Assembly (NCBI GenBank): GCA_015499995.1 | Contig: JADNRV010000012.1 | Coordinates: 186,001-250,000 of the forward strand | Source: Flammula alnicola | Taxonomy: Eukaryota > Basidiomycota > Agaricomycetes > Agaricales > Strophariaceae | Length of the DNA stretch: 64,000 nucleotides | Reading direction: 5' to 3' | Program-made: the position numbers and the translations under genes | Shown here: one piece after another, positions 46,920-58,590 of the stretch | Layout: each line of letters starts with the position of its first letter | Numbering within the stretch: the first letter of the stretch is position 1 | The notes under the pieces: model-generated | The model's database searches: none | What the model was told of the DNA's origin: nothing | What the model saw: only the letters and a program-made list of their open reading frames with translations

Positions 46920-47403
46920 CTATACCCTGTTTTCCTCGAGACTGACAAGATGGGGAGCACCTTGGGACCGAGTTCTAACAGGGGAGGTACGTGCAGTTAT
47001 GTATGGCCATGAGCTGAATACTTTCCAAGTGCATGAACTCAATGTGGAAATAAATTAACCATAAATGGGAGTAACGGTCATGAATAAGGAATTCTGGTGG
47101 ACAGTAAGTAGTATACTAATATATCCGTGTCGTACATTCACAAGTAATGTGCTAATTAGACAACACTGCCAGTGCAAAGATCTACTATCTCGTAACCAGC
47201 ATGAAATCAAATAACATCGCCAAGCCTCGCTCGCAGTCCGACGTCGAATATAAATACGAATATGGATACGGATATGGATATGGATGGGCAAAAAAGAAAT
47301 CGGGGAAAGTTGAAGGAACGTGAGTGTTTTCAAATTTCAAGTTGTTGTCATAGTTGGGGTTGATGAAAGTTGTGATGGTGATTCTGGGGGTGTCGCGATG
47401 GCA
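46920..47403. other. Intergenic with a short hexamer repeat
   Basis: 3' flank of the cyclin gene. A GGATAT-type microsatellite (GAATAT, GGATAC, GGATAT, GGATAT, GGATGG) lies at 47245-47287. Confidence 0.7.
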
Positions 47404-49280
47404 TTATGGTTTAGCGGCCTCGACGCTGCCTTCGTCTTTCCCATTGGCTTGTGCGTGTTTAACCGCGGAGAGTTCGCGATGATGCCGGATCTCATCCTTG
47501 ATATCGATTAAGTCTTTCTTGAGGTTCACGTCCCCGTTCTCGGGCCAGCGTTCCAAGCTCCATTGGCGCATGTAGGTGCTGCACTGCAATTCCACGGAGA
47601 CGATATAAGAAGTTGTTAAGGTCAGTAAGAGTAAGGAAGCTCACCCTATAGTACCGCTTGTGCGCGTACTTTTTGTACAGCGATTCGTGTTGAACAGGAT
47701 CGGTGATGATGTACTCCAACATAATAGTGGCGACTGGGATGAGCTCCTTCTCCGCATAAGTGGTATAGTGCTCGAGGTTGGCAGTCTGAATCATCAAGAA
47801 GGAAGAAAAGTAGTGAGTCAATCATCACAATATAGGGAGCAGGATGTGTCCACCCACCCATTCCTCCCGGCCTAAGGTCAACCTGGCAAGCCACATCGAA
47901 GCAGCTGAGAGCAAAGATGGTACCATACCAATCAAGCGCCTCTCGACACAAGCGACTTCGAGCAAATACTTGGCAATGGTTCGCGCATGGACTTCGCAGT
48001 CGTCTGCCTTGCTAGCACGCCTTAACCAGCCCATTGGACCAGGCGCGCGGAGATCCCAGTCAAGGGTCCTCAAGATGTACCTCTCGGCCTTGAGGATCTC
48101 TTCAACGGTATACTGGTCAGCGGCGAGGTACGCGATCTCTTTGACGGACGGCGAGTAGGTCTCTTCGAATTTAGTCGCAATAAAGAAGCAGGCGAGACCG
48201 ACGAGCTGGACCTTCGAGATGGAGATGGGACGAGAACCAAGGAAACGGTCGAGGATATTCACACAGAGGAAGAACGACTCGGATAGGAGGTTGAACCGGG
48301 CATGGACCTGGAGGAGCCAATCGATCAGCACACCGCGGTGTTCCCAGGTGATTTCCGCTTGGTCTTTCATGTAGTCTGGGTTGGGCATCGTAGCCAACTG
48401 GACATGTATGAGTTAAAAATGAAAGCATTGTGACGGAAGACATGTACCTCGATTTCCTTCAAGTACACGCAGACGTCCGCGACGTATTCGCTGACCATCA
48501 GTGGGTCGTCCCAGTCCTCCGCGTCCAAGTCATCCCACAGCTGGACGTTGGACGACGAAGGCTCGACAGCCTCGAGTTCCGAGGCAACCTTGTCTGCCTC
48601 TGCTTGAGAATCGTCCACACATTTTGCGTGGATGACGGGCTTCTCATCCGTATGACGTCTCTTGAACACACGTCCCGTTTCTTCGTCTTTGTGCGGCTCG
48701 TCGACTTCCATCTTCTCTTGGACATGCTCGATCGCGGGCTTAGCATCGATGGTGACCTCTGTCTCCGTCTTCGACACGGTGGTGCTCTCGCTCGGAGCCC
48801 TGACCACAAGACGCCTGGAGGCAGCAATGCCGGCCAAGCGTCTGGCCGGGGGTTTAGCAACCGTTTTCTGTTTTGCCGCTGCAGCTTCCTTCAACTTTTC
48901 CGTCGTCGTCTCCTTGCCCTTGCCGGCTGGGACAGCAGCCTTTGCCTTGTTATTGCCGACCAACCCAGTGACCTCCACCAACACTTCCCTCTTCCTCTTT
49001 ACACCCGTCTCCTTCTCATCCTTTCCGCTCTCTACGGTTTTGGCCTTCGAAGCCGCTGTAGACGCTGTGGCACGGGTGGTCGCGGAAGTGGCCGCGGTGC
49101 CACCTCCCAACACCGATTTTGCGCGTGAGGTGACAATTCTCGACGGTCGTGCGTTGGCATTTTCGTTATCCTTGGTAGAACGTGCCACTCTCGTCGTCCT
49201 CCTCACCTAGACAAATACGATGCCCAGTCAAGACTTGTTTCATTAAAGACGGTGCATAAACTTACTGGGATGGAGGACAT
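47404..49280 (-). CDS. B-type mitotic cyclin
   Basis: Regulatory subunit of the mitotic cyclin-dependent kinase. Five exons, 544 aa: complement(47404-47583, 47645-47785, 47858-48397, 48448-49206, 49266-49280). Exon 1 encodes only MSSIP. The frame at 49206 begins with GTG, so the true start is the ATG at 49280. The N-terminal 250 residues are Lys/Thr/Ala-rich and disordered, with a destruction-box-like REVLVEVTG near residue 80 (RxxL, Asn replaced by Gly). Cyclin box 1 contains RGVLIDWLLQVHARFNLL and FLGSRPISISKVQLVGLA; box 2 continues through ATIMLEYIITDP. The conserved EETYSP and LDWDLRAPGP motifs are present. Adjacent to nothing functionally linked. Confidence 0.93.
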
Positions 49281-49833
49281 CTTCCTCCGTCTCGGAGAAT
49301 CAGTAATAGTAGGCGAATGTTAAGCTATGGTTGGAGGTGTCGCAGAGTGTCAGAAATGAGAGGAAATGTCCAGGTGATGATGAGAGCAGGAACAAGGCTT
49401 GCAAATGAATTTGAATGGTCAAATTTGGATAGAAAAATACAAGTGCAAATAAGTGGGACGCGTTGATCACGTGGGCGCGCGTCGCGTATTAATTGGAAAT
49501 TGCATCTCTTGTCTCCTGTTCGTGCCATGAGGTATATCCTGGAGACACATAATAATGAATAAGTTCAGCTCTCTTTATTACTAAGTATCCTAATTTTTTA
49601 TTTTAAAAACGAGAATCTACACCTACAGAATTCCATTTTCGTACTACGTCCCTGCCAGATGGCATTTCAAAGAACCAAAAGACTATGACAGTGCAACCAA
49701 CCTTCGTGCCATCTATCCTGTGTGAAAGAGTTGAGTACGATAGGCTACCCGCAGCCGCAGCAGTACGGAGGCATAATCAACAATCTCTGACCCATTAGAT
49801 AAAACTAGTGGTTCAATAGTGGTTGGATATAAT
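49281..49833. other. Cyclin promoter region up to the Helitron 5' end
   Basis: Non-coding. Only a short minus-strand frame is present (49325-49528) with no support. Confidence 0.6.
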
Positions 49834-50255
49834 CTATATCTATAAACGCGCTAATTTTCGCACGGCTACCCATCGTGTCAGAATCGACTGCGAGGCCGAA
49901 ATTTGGGCTTAAGCCGATTTTTTTGGCACTAAAAGGGAGCTTCGGATGTTTCTTCGTCGTGCTGTACTCCAAGTTTTGCGATCGCGCAGAACAATCTATA
50001 GCTGCGACGGATTTTCGTGCTGTTTATATGTTTGGCATCAGCGTTAGCTTACGAAAGATGCAAGATGCCGAATTTTTGGCCGTGCGATTTTTGGCCTGTC
50101 GAACACCTCTTGACTGAAGTTGCTTTCTCAACCGCAATTGTACACCGTCGTTGAATCATACGACGAGGCAGCGTCTCACTGCGTCAAACTTTGATAGTCT
50201 GTGGTTATCCTAAACCGTTCTGAGAGAGTTTGCTGTCATTCTGAAATGAGCTGAG

Positions 50256-53200
50256 ATGGATTTGCCAATGTTTCATCTTTCGTTGGTGAGCCTGTCTCAG
50301 ATTATCGCTCGCTCTTAACACAACCATCATAGTCATTCGGGTTTGCTGTCATTTTCTTTATGTCTGCTATAAACCACTTGCGGCGGTCCACGCGTTTACA
50401 GGCTCATGATGAACGTGAGCCTGGGAGTTGGCGTCTGCCTCAGATTGTTTCGGTGAGTGGTTGAATATCTATGAGTAGTCATACTTTAAATGACAATTTG
50501 CATCGCAGGGGGTTGCGCCTTCTGCATACGAACATGCATTTGTTCCTCGCCAACAGCGTAGGCATGCAATGCGGACGTCGACTACGCATCACGTTGTTCC
50601 GTCCCAAATGTCTACGCAGACAGATAGTCGAATTGTCACACCATTCAATGGCAAAGTACAGTTAGTGGAACCGATGGAAGAAGTCAAAGAAGAGCCTGTT
50701 GTCACAGTTGGTAAGTGTTTGTATGATTCTCATAAAGTCATAGTTATGCAATCAACTTGTTTTGCAGACAATGAGCGCCAACCTCTGTCTGATATTGCAC
50801 AGCAAGTGCCTCTCAAGAGCTATAGTGGCGATGACTTACAATTGACGAAGGCGACCGAAGAATTCGAAAAGGAGCGTGTTGTAGTCATGCGTACGTCTTT
50901 CAATAACTGTCATGAAAGAATAGTCATGTAAATGAACCATTTCACAGATGATGCGCGCCGTCCTTTGTTTGCTATTGCACGTCGACTGCCTGTCAATAGT
51001 AATCCTGTCCATGACTTAGGTTACATGAATATTGCATGTGATTTCTGTCATGCTCTTCATTGGGTTGACGAGCGCGTCGTTTCTTCTGCGAAAAATCAGC
51101 AAGCATTTGATAGCTGTTGTGCACATGGAAAAGTAGCTCTGCCTGCACTTCGTGTACCCCCTCGCGCGCTATATGATTTATTTGTCGACAACAGCTGGCA
51201 AGCGAAAGAATTTCGCAAGAATATCGTACAATACAATGCCGCGCTTGCTTTTACGTCGATGGGTGTCTCAATTGATAGGCGCTTTCAAAAATCGGGGCCG
51301 TCTGTCTTTCGCATTCATGGAGAACTGAAACATCTCATTGGTTCTCTCTTGCCAGAAGAGGGGCATTCTCCTACATATGCTCAACTCTATATCTACGACG
51401 TTCGAACGGCAGAACACTACCGCATGACACACGATCATAATACAGACCTTTGCGCAGAAACAATGTCTGTTCTCCAAGATGTCATGCACGATTACAATGC
51501 TTACGCTCCCATTTACCGCCATGCATATGAAATCCTTCAGGATTATGATGCTCCGGATTACACTATCCGCCTCTGTGTTCTTCCCAATCAAGATCCCCGT
51601 CGATATAATCTTCCTACGGCGGACGATGTTGGTGTAATCCTCCCGAGTGCAAATTCCATTCAAGGAGATTATCGAGATATTGTTCTCCATCTTCGTCCAG
51701 AATATTACCATTCAAAAAGCACACAGTCTCCTTTGCACTCCAATATTCTACTGCGGCGGGTCAACGAAGGACATTCAGCATACGCGCCTCTTCACTATGT
51801 TTTGTTCTTCCCCTACGGTGAAGCTGGTTGGTACCGCGAGATGTATCTACCAAACAATCCACGTCGTATTACCCTTCTGCAATATACGGCATATCGTATC
51901 CATCCCCGTGCCACAGAATTTTCAACCATCCTGCGTGGCGGTCATTTATTCCAGCGATACTTGGTAGACATGTATGCATGTATCGATCAAGACCGCCTCC
52001 GGTTCATACGCATGCAGCAGCCTCGATTTCGTGTGACGATGCTGAGCGGAATTGAAGACGCTCTGACCCACAATGATGATCATGTAGATCTTTCGCAACT
52101 CGGTCAACGCACTATTCTGCCCTCATCGTATCTAGGGGGACCCCGCGAAATTCACCAACGCTATCAAGATGGAATGGCAATTGCTCGACATTTTAGGAAG
52201 ATAGATATCTTCTTGACGATGACCGCCAATCCTCAATGGCCAGAGATTAAGCGACAGTTACTCCCTGGACAGACCGCATCCGATCGACCGGACTTGATTG
52301 CACGTGTTTTCCATTTGAAAAAGAAAGCATTAATTCGTGCGATATTGAAAGACGAAATTTTGGGTCCCTGCGTCGCTCACGTATACTCCATCGAATTCCA
52401 AAAGCGTGGACTACCTCACATGCATCTTCTGATTTTCCTGAAAGCTGACTACAAATTGACATCACCGGACAAAATTGATTCTACTATTTGGGCGAGATGG
52501 CCAGACCCGAAGACGCATCCTCGCCTCTTCGAACTCGTGAAGAAGTATATGGTGCATGGACCATGTGGATCTCTGAATCCAAATTCACCATGTATGAAAG
52601 ACGGTAAATGTCACTTTGGGTATCCGAAGTCTTTTCAGGACCACACTTCAGTCGATCACGAAGGTTATCCGCAATATTACCGTCCGAATGATGGGCATGC
52701 ATACGAAATAGGGCCCGAGGACTACCTTCTCGACAATCGTTGGATTATACCTTATAATCCATACCTGATCTTGTGGCTTTGCTGTCATATCAACGTTGAA
52801 TGCGCTGTATTCTTCGGCTCCATGAAATACATCAACAAATACATCGACAAAGGAGGTGATTGCGCTACACTTACTATTCATAACGCCGACGATGAAGTCA
52901 AGCAGTATTTGGATGGTCGTTACATCTCCGCATCGGAAGCCGTCTGGCGAATTTTGCAATTCGAAACCCATGGACAGCAGCCGAACGTCGTCCGTCTTCA
53001 GATCCACCTTCCACATGAACAACATATCACATTCAATCCTGCATCTGATGCGCATGACATTGTTTCCAATGCGACTAATGCGGATACAACACTCACCGCA
53101 TTTTTCAAAGCCAACAAAGACACTGCCGATGTGGGTCGCATTGCACGAACTCTCACATACACTGAGTTTCCGAATGTCTTCGTTCTCAAATCCACTGGTT

Positions 53201-55205
53201 CCAGTCCATCATCGAAAGTATGGGAGCTACGGAAGCGAAAGGGTTTTGCGCTAGGGAGGATGGTGTATGTCGGTCCGACAGCAGGAGAAAGATTCTATCT
53301 GCGTACCTTGCTTACTGTCGCAAAAGGTCCTACTTCATTCGAGGACTTAAAGACAGTGGATGGTGTCAGATATAACACATTCCACGAAGCTTCATTCAAA
53401 CGAGGCTTACTAGAAGACGATGAGGAATGGAGGATTTGTCTTCGAGACGCCGCAGAAATGCAGACCGGCTCTCAACTTCGCTATCTGTTTGCCACCATTC
53501 TTCAGTTTTGCGAACCGGCGAATCCAAAACAACTGTGGATAAATTTTCGAGAGGACATCTGCGATGACATTGCACACAAGCTACATACCTTGGGTCACAC
53601 CGTCGTCACTGAGAGCGATGTTTTTGACTTTGGGCTCTATCTCCTCGATGAAGTCTTGCGCGAGAGCGGCTACAGTCTACAGCATTTTTCATCCATGCCG
53701 CACTCAGTACGCAATTGGGATCGACTCCTACAAAACCGATTGATCATGGAGCAGATGAACTACAACCCACAAGTGGAAAGTGATCTAGCGCAGATTCACG
53801 TTGCTTCCCTCAACGCTGATCAAAAGAGAGCATTCGAAAAATTCACAGACTCTTTACAGAACCGACAAGGCAAGTTATTCTTCTTGGACGGTTATGGAGG
53901 TACCGGCAAAACATACCTCTACAAGAGTTTGTGCCACGCTATTCGTGCACATGGTAGCATCATCATCTGCGTAGCTTCAACAGGTTTAGCGGGTCTACTG
54001 CTGCCTGGAGGACGCACCGGACATTCCATGTTCAAGATTCCTATCGACGATTTGGATGCAAATTCGACATGCAATATTCCTAAAGAAAGTTTACGAGCGG
54101 ATCTTCTACGAGCAGCTGAAGGACTGGTGTTCGATGAGTGCCTCATGATGCACCGTCATGCCTTTGAAGCAATGGATCGTACCTTGCAAGACGTACGAAA
54201 CTCAGAAAAACTCTTCGGAGGATTGACAGTCATTTTTGGCGGCGATTTCGAACAAATTCTTCCTGTAGTTCGTGGAGGGACACGAGCTGACATCGTGAAC
54301 GCGAGCCTACAGCGATCCTATCTCTGGGATGACATGGAAATCGTGACCTTGCGCCAGAATATGCGTCTGGAACATTCACCTGAACACGCAGATTTCGCAC
54401 AGTGGCTCCAAGACACTGGCCATGGAACCAATGGCGACGCTGATGGAAATGTACAACTTCCAGAATCGATGGTGACCTATGATTCTAATGAGCTTATTCA
54501 CAATATCTATGGTGAGATGCTTGACTCACCAACACCCCCCCAAGCAAATTCTTTCTCGAGCGAGCTATTTTGGCACCACGGAATCAAGACGTTGCTGAGA
54601 TGAACAACGACATTTTGCACAGAATGCCAGGTGATGAACTCACCTACTATAGTGCCGACACATTGGAGCCAGAAAGTGGAGGTGCGGGATATGTCGAGGG
54701 TCGCATTCCAATGGAGTTTCTTCATTCCCTTGAGCCATCGGATTTGCCGCCAGCACAATTGCAGATCAAGTTGGGATGTCCTCTGATACTCCTTCGAAAC
54801 ATCAACCCGTCAAAAGGCTTATGTAATGGTACCCGCATGATCCTCCTTCACGGCTACAAACATCTGCTTGAAGTTATGATTCTCGGAGGGGACCATCATG
54901 CGGAGACGGCTTTTATTCCACGCATTGTTCTCAAACCGACATCACAGCAATATCCATTTCTCTGGAAGCGCCGTCAATTTCCAGTCCGCGTGTGCTTCGC
55001 TATGACAATTAATAAAGCTCAAGGTCAATCACTAAATTATGTAGGCATACATCTCCTTATGCCTGTTTTTTGTCACGGCCAACTTTATGTAGCTTTATCC
55101 AGGGCGACTTCGTCTAAAAACATTTGTATTCTACTACCTGATACTCCACTCGGACATAGTAGAAAAACTCTTAACATTGTTTATCCCGAAATTTTAATAG
55201 ATTAG
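50256..55205 (+). pseudogene. Helitron Rep/PIF1-like helicase, single frameshift at a C run
   Basis: Rolling-circle replication initiator fused to a superfamily 1 helicase. Probable exons: 50256-50285, 50402-50452, 50509-50710, 50768-50890, 50948 to the end. The HUH motif is GLPHMHLLIFLK, and the paired Tyr region is MKYINKYIDKG. The helicase has Walker A GYGGTGKT and Walker B VFDECLMM. At 54533-54541 a run of seven C puts the frame out, ending at a stop at 54601. One extra C would restore the family sequence FFLERAILAPRNQDVAEMN. From there an open frame runs to TAG at 55203 (FAMTINKAQGQSLNYVG, YVALSRATS). It is either recently inactivated or a sequencing artefact in a homopolymer. Confidence 0.85.
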
Positions 55206-55304
55206 GTATGACATCCACACCAATGACATCATTTCTTGCCTGACATACTTAACGTCGCAATATTTGAGACATGAACAACTGTTCTTTGCTTCGTTCTGTT
55301 TGCC

Positions 55305-56396
55305 ATGGCACAAACTACAAGCCCACCAGCGGGCTCGATTGTAATGTCCACTGTGTCAATGCTCAGTAACCCACGTCCTATCGACGCCCAGAAAGGCACT
55401 CGGAATATTTTGTTAGATGCCAACGTCTACTGTGAAGATCATCATCGCCAAACGACACTCGGTGTCGTGCGTTACTTCATCCCGGATGCTATGATCAATT
55501 ATCAGTTTTCTACGGAAGACTTCACCCCTGCTTTCATAACGGCCACTGTATGTATATCTTCAGCCTACTACTCGCTCTGTAAACACTACTCATACTATAT
55601 TGAATATGACCGTACTAGATCACTACAATCTCTGAAACATTTCCAAATGTTTATCTTTCCAGCGATGGAGAGTTTAAAGTCAGTGACTATGCATTCATGG
55701 GAGATATCATTGACGTATGCATCTCTTTCCCTTCCATTCTACACGAACTAACTTTTGTCCCATGTACAAGCTTACCATTGCGCACAGTGACATCTCTAAG
55801 AAGAAACACCCCATAATTACAATGACAGGCACTGTCAAACAGTGCGATATGCATGCTCACACTTTTGTAATTGCCGCATCACAGTATAACGCGATTATTC
55901 ACGGTCTCGCTCCAATGTCTCTCGAATGTTACATTCCCGAAGATTCCAAACGATGGCCGACCAACAGAAAACCGAAACCCACCGTAAACTCTGCGATTAC
56001 CGTAACAGGGCTCTTACAACAAATCAAGCGCACTGCTACGAAATCGATCTCCGCATTCCAAGTGCAATTGGTATCGTTCACGTACATCAATCGCTCAACT
56101 GCGTTCGATTCTACGTCTTCCACCGCTGACAGTAAGTTTGACCACTACACATCATATTCTCAACTATAGCAGTTGCCACAGCTTCCGTTGCCCACACCCA
56201 TGCTCACACTCTCTTCAATTACGACGCCACTCCACCTCTCGAGACCGTTCCTGTACAAGACAATTCTGCAGCTCCTCTGAACGTCGTCTCATCCCCGGAC
56301 CCTCCCACAAAACGAAGTCACGACGAAGACGGAGACAGTCTCAACAATGAAAAAGAGGGCAAGCCGTCTGCAGCTAAGAAGAAGAAGAAAGAGTAA
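55305..56396 (+). CDS. Second Helitron-encoded protein, unrecognised
   Basis: Begins MAQTTSPPAGSIVMS at 55305. Proposed exons: 55305-55547, 55663-55714, 55771 to about 56129, then about 56171-56396. The pieces include GVVRYFIPDAMINYQFS, DGEFKVSDYAFMGDIID, HPIITMTGTVKQCDMHAH and AITVTGLLQQIK. It ends with an acidic/basic tail, KRSHDEDGDS then AAKKKKKE, like a nuclear signal. The exon 1-2 join does not keep frame with any GT-AG pair I can find, so a base may be missing or an intron misplaced. The strand-rich middle could be an OB-type single-strand-DNA-binding protein helping the helicase, but that is a guess. Confidence 0.5.
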
Positions 56397-56545
56397 CTAC
56401 TATTACCTACCGAAACTACTACTACATCCTTTTTCTCGCTGTCTCTGTAATCTTCCAAAACGCCATCGATTTCAGTTCCCTGAGCCCTCGATACCGCCAT
56501 AAATTAAATTTTACACTATCACAATTAAATTTTCAGTCGTAAAGA

Positions 56546-56572
56546 CCCGTGCGGAGCACGGGGCTGCGCTAG
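56546..56572 (+). other. Inner Helitron 3' terminus
   Basis: Perfect 7-bp hairpin CCCGTGC-GGA-GCACGGG (56546-56562), short spacer and CTAG (56569-56572) followed by T. This matches the Helitron 3' end structure and lies 374 bp inside the outer end. Confidence 0.75.
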
Positions 56573-56920
56573 TCCATAACATGTTTGAAAACATTTTTCT
56601 CACGTGGGGCTCTGGCTTCTGCGGCGTTTTGCACGCCAGCAAGCCGCGATTTTCTGGCGCGTCTTTCTCGAGGTCGAATATCTCATCGGTGCTCCGTCGA
56701 GCAGAGTCCTCAGTTTTCAGAAATTGGAATTTTTTGCTAATTTTCTGACGATGATAAGAGGTCAAAACGTATGAATGAGATCGATCATTGATGACAAGTG
56801 GCTACTTCTGCCATAAATGGTCAGAGTTGTGTACGATTGTTAGAAGTTGACCTTTGTCCTGGAAAACCATACCGCTTAGCAAATCCACACCGCTCTGGAT
56901 TATCTGAATAATCGATAGCA

Positions 56921-56946
56921 CCGTGCAACGCACGGGTCACAGCTAG
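56921..56946 (+). other. Outer Helitron 3' terminus
   Basis: 6-bp hairpin CCGTGC-AAC-GCACGG, then GTCACAG-like spacer and CTAG, followed by T at 56947. Confidence 0.75.
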
Positions 56947-57042
56947 TTCCTATTGTTAGACTGTGATTCTAATCGATATTTCACCATTATGTGAACTGCA
57001 ATTCGCCGGTTGCAGGATAAGATCAAAAATACTGCACCTTCA

Positions 57043-57482
57043 ATGTTCGTTACAGAAAGACTTCAATTTTGCACCTATCGAAACTCAGACATGGATGCGC
57101 TCCTTGGTATATCCAACAACCAATACCTCACACCTTTAACGACCATGCATTTCCCTGTTCTGCGCATCACCTTGGAAGATGAGACGAGGAAATTCGTCGA
57201 AAGCCCACATATGTTCTGCATCATCGAGCTTTTGGAAGATATTCTTCGTTCATTGGGTTCATCACTTTCAAGAAAAAGGCAGAGCCAGGAAATCAAGACA
57301 CAAACTACATGATTTCGTTGTATGAGAACTACTGGAACAAGCGCTATGGACCGGAAGTCATCAGATTTATGGTTGACTACGCAGCACACTTTCCTTAACC
57401 TGAACATGCACTGGATCTCTCAGGGTTTTCAAGGATAATATTAATGAGAGGGTGATGTCAGTCTATAAGAAATTGTGCGTAC
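57043..57482 (+). pseudogene. GNAT acetyltransferase pseudogene, plus strand
   Basis: Starts intact with MFVTERLQFCTYRNSDMDAL and LTPLTTMHFPVL, then EDETRKFVESPHMFCIIELL. The frame breaks near 57240; the acetyl-CoA loop (ENYWNKRYGPEVIRFMVDYA) is in another frame and ends early in a stop. Homology continues to YKKL at about 57470. The conserved intron and second exon are not found. The segment 57174-57240 matches the fragment at 46.2 kb. Confidence 0.85.
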
Positions 57483-58590
57483 TCTTCAGGTGCAAGTCCC
57501 TCGCTTGAATTGTTTACTCAAATGTGCTATTCTTCCGGTTACTGGTAGCAGATTTTCAAGATGAATGGGCGGAGAACAGAGTGTCTGTGACGCTTTAAAT
57601 GTTTATCACCATCACATATTGTTGCCGTCGAGGCGAGTTGACCTCAAGTTGGAATTCGACTCGCCTCGAAATCAGGGCAACTCGTATCAACTCGTTAATG
57701 TCCACCAGCTGGCAGCCGTTTCCGATTGACAGAGACACCTGCACCGCGCGGCGCGAACTCCTCTATCTGCTAGTCCTAAGTCAACGAGTCGCCTCGAGGT
57801 ACCTCGACGAGTTGACACCCACCGGACCTGGGCATGAACACGTCTCGTTGCGTTCCAGCCATTCAAGCTCCTTCCACTTGTTGTACACGATTCGTACCCG
57901 CTAATGTACATTATGTTATTGAATATATTTCTTGACCTTTTAAAACTACGGCATATTTCACGAATCATCCCGCTGTGGCAGTGCAGATGAGATAGCGATA
58001 GGACGGGATTACATAACATAGATTAGGGCGATCTCCGGTAGTGCCAGGCATGCACTCATCTGTCCACCACGTTCCGGATTGGTCTGCTCCACCGCAAACA
58101 CCGCTTTGTCAAGAAACTGCTGCACGGCTACCTGCCAGAAAGAGTCATCAAAATTTCGAGTTGATGAGTTGTTCACCTCGACTCGCCTCGCCTTGCCTCA
58201 ACGGCAACACTACAACCGCTTACCCAGACAAGCAGGTAAGCATCGCTTAGGTCGCTACCGTGAGCTCCCCTATTCAATCATAATGAATATCAGCTTACGT
58301 CTCAATGCATTGTCTAATAGGGTGTTCGGTATAAACGGATCCGATTTGACTACCAAACGGATTAGAAACAGATGGATGAACTCAACCAGCACGTCGACGC
58401 AGTAGCGTCTAGTGCACTGACATTGCCTATATGGAACAGGTTCACGAAAGATTCGGCTTTACCAGACAATTCACAAAGGGCCATAAATAGCTCAGGAAAG
58501 GCGGTTGCAAGAGCAAGCAACTTTTAACAATCCCCCGATAATTCACCATATTCACCACGCCATAACTGCACCACCGCCACGACTAGGAAC
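57483..58590. other. Intergenic with a palindrome and EasG-like promoter
   Basis: No gene supported. An imperfect 37-bp inverted repeat begins GTCAACGAG and ends CGAGTTGAC (57780-57816). ATAAATAG at 58483-58490, about 100 bp before the next ATG, may be its TATA box. Confidence 0.5.

Larger units (their letters stand above)
49834..56946 (+). mobile_element. Autonomous-type Helitron transposon with two candidate 3' ends
   Basis: Rolling-circle element. The 5' end TCTATATCTATAAACGCG follows an A (49833). The outer 3' end is a CCGTGC-AAC-GCACGG hairpin (56921-56935), 7 bases of GTCACAG-type spacer and CTAG (56943-56946), then T. This gives insertion between A and T, as expected. An inner end with the same layout lies at 56546-56572. 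The element carries a Rep/helicase gene and a second gene on the same strand. The 5' boundary is inferred from the TC start and A/T flank only. Confidence 0.8.

Noticed and set aside
48430..49210. Plus-strand frames of 182 and 232 codons opposite the cyclin N-terminus
   Set aside because: Mirror of a low-complexity Lys/Thr-rich coding exon; no independent evidence.
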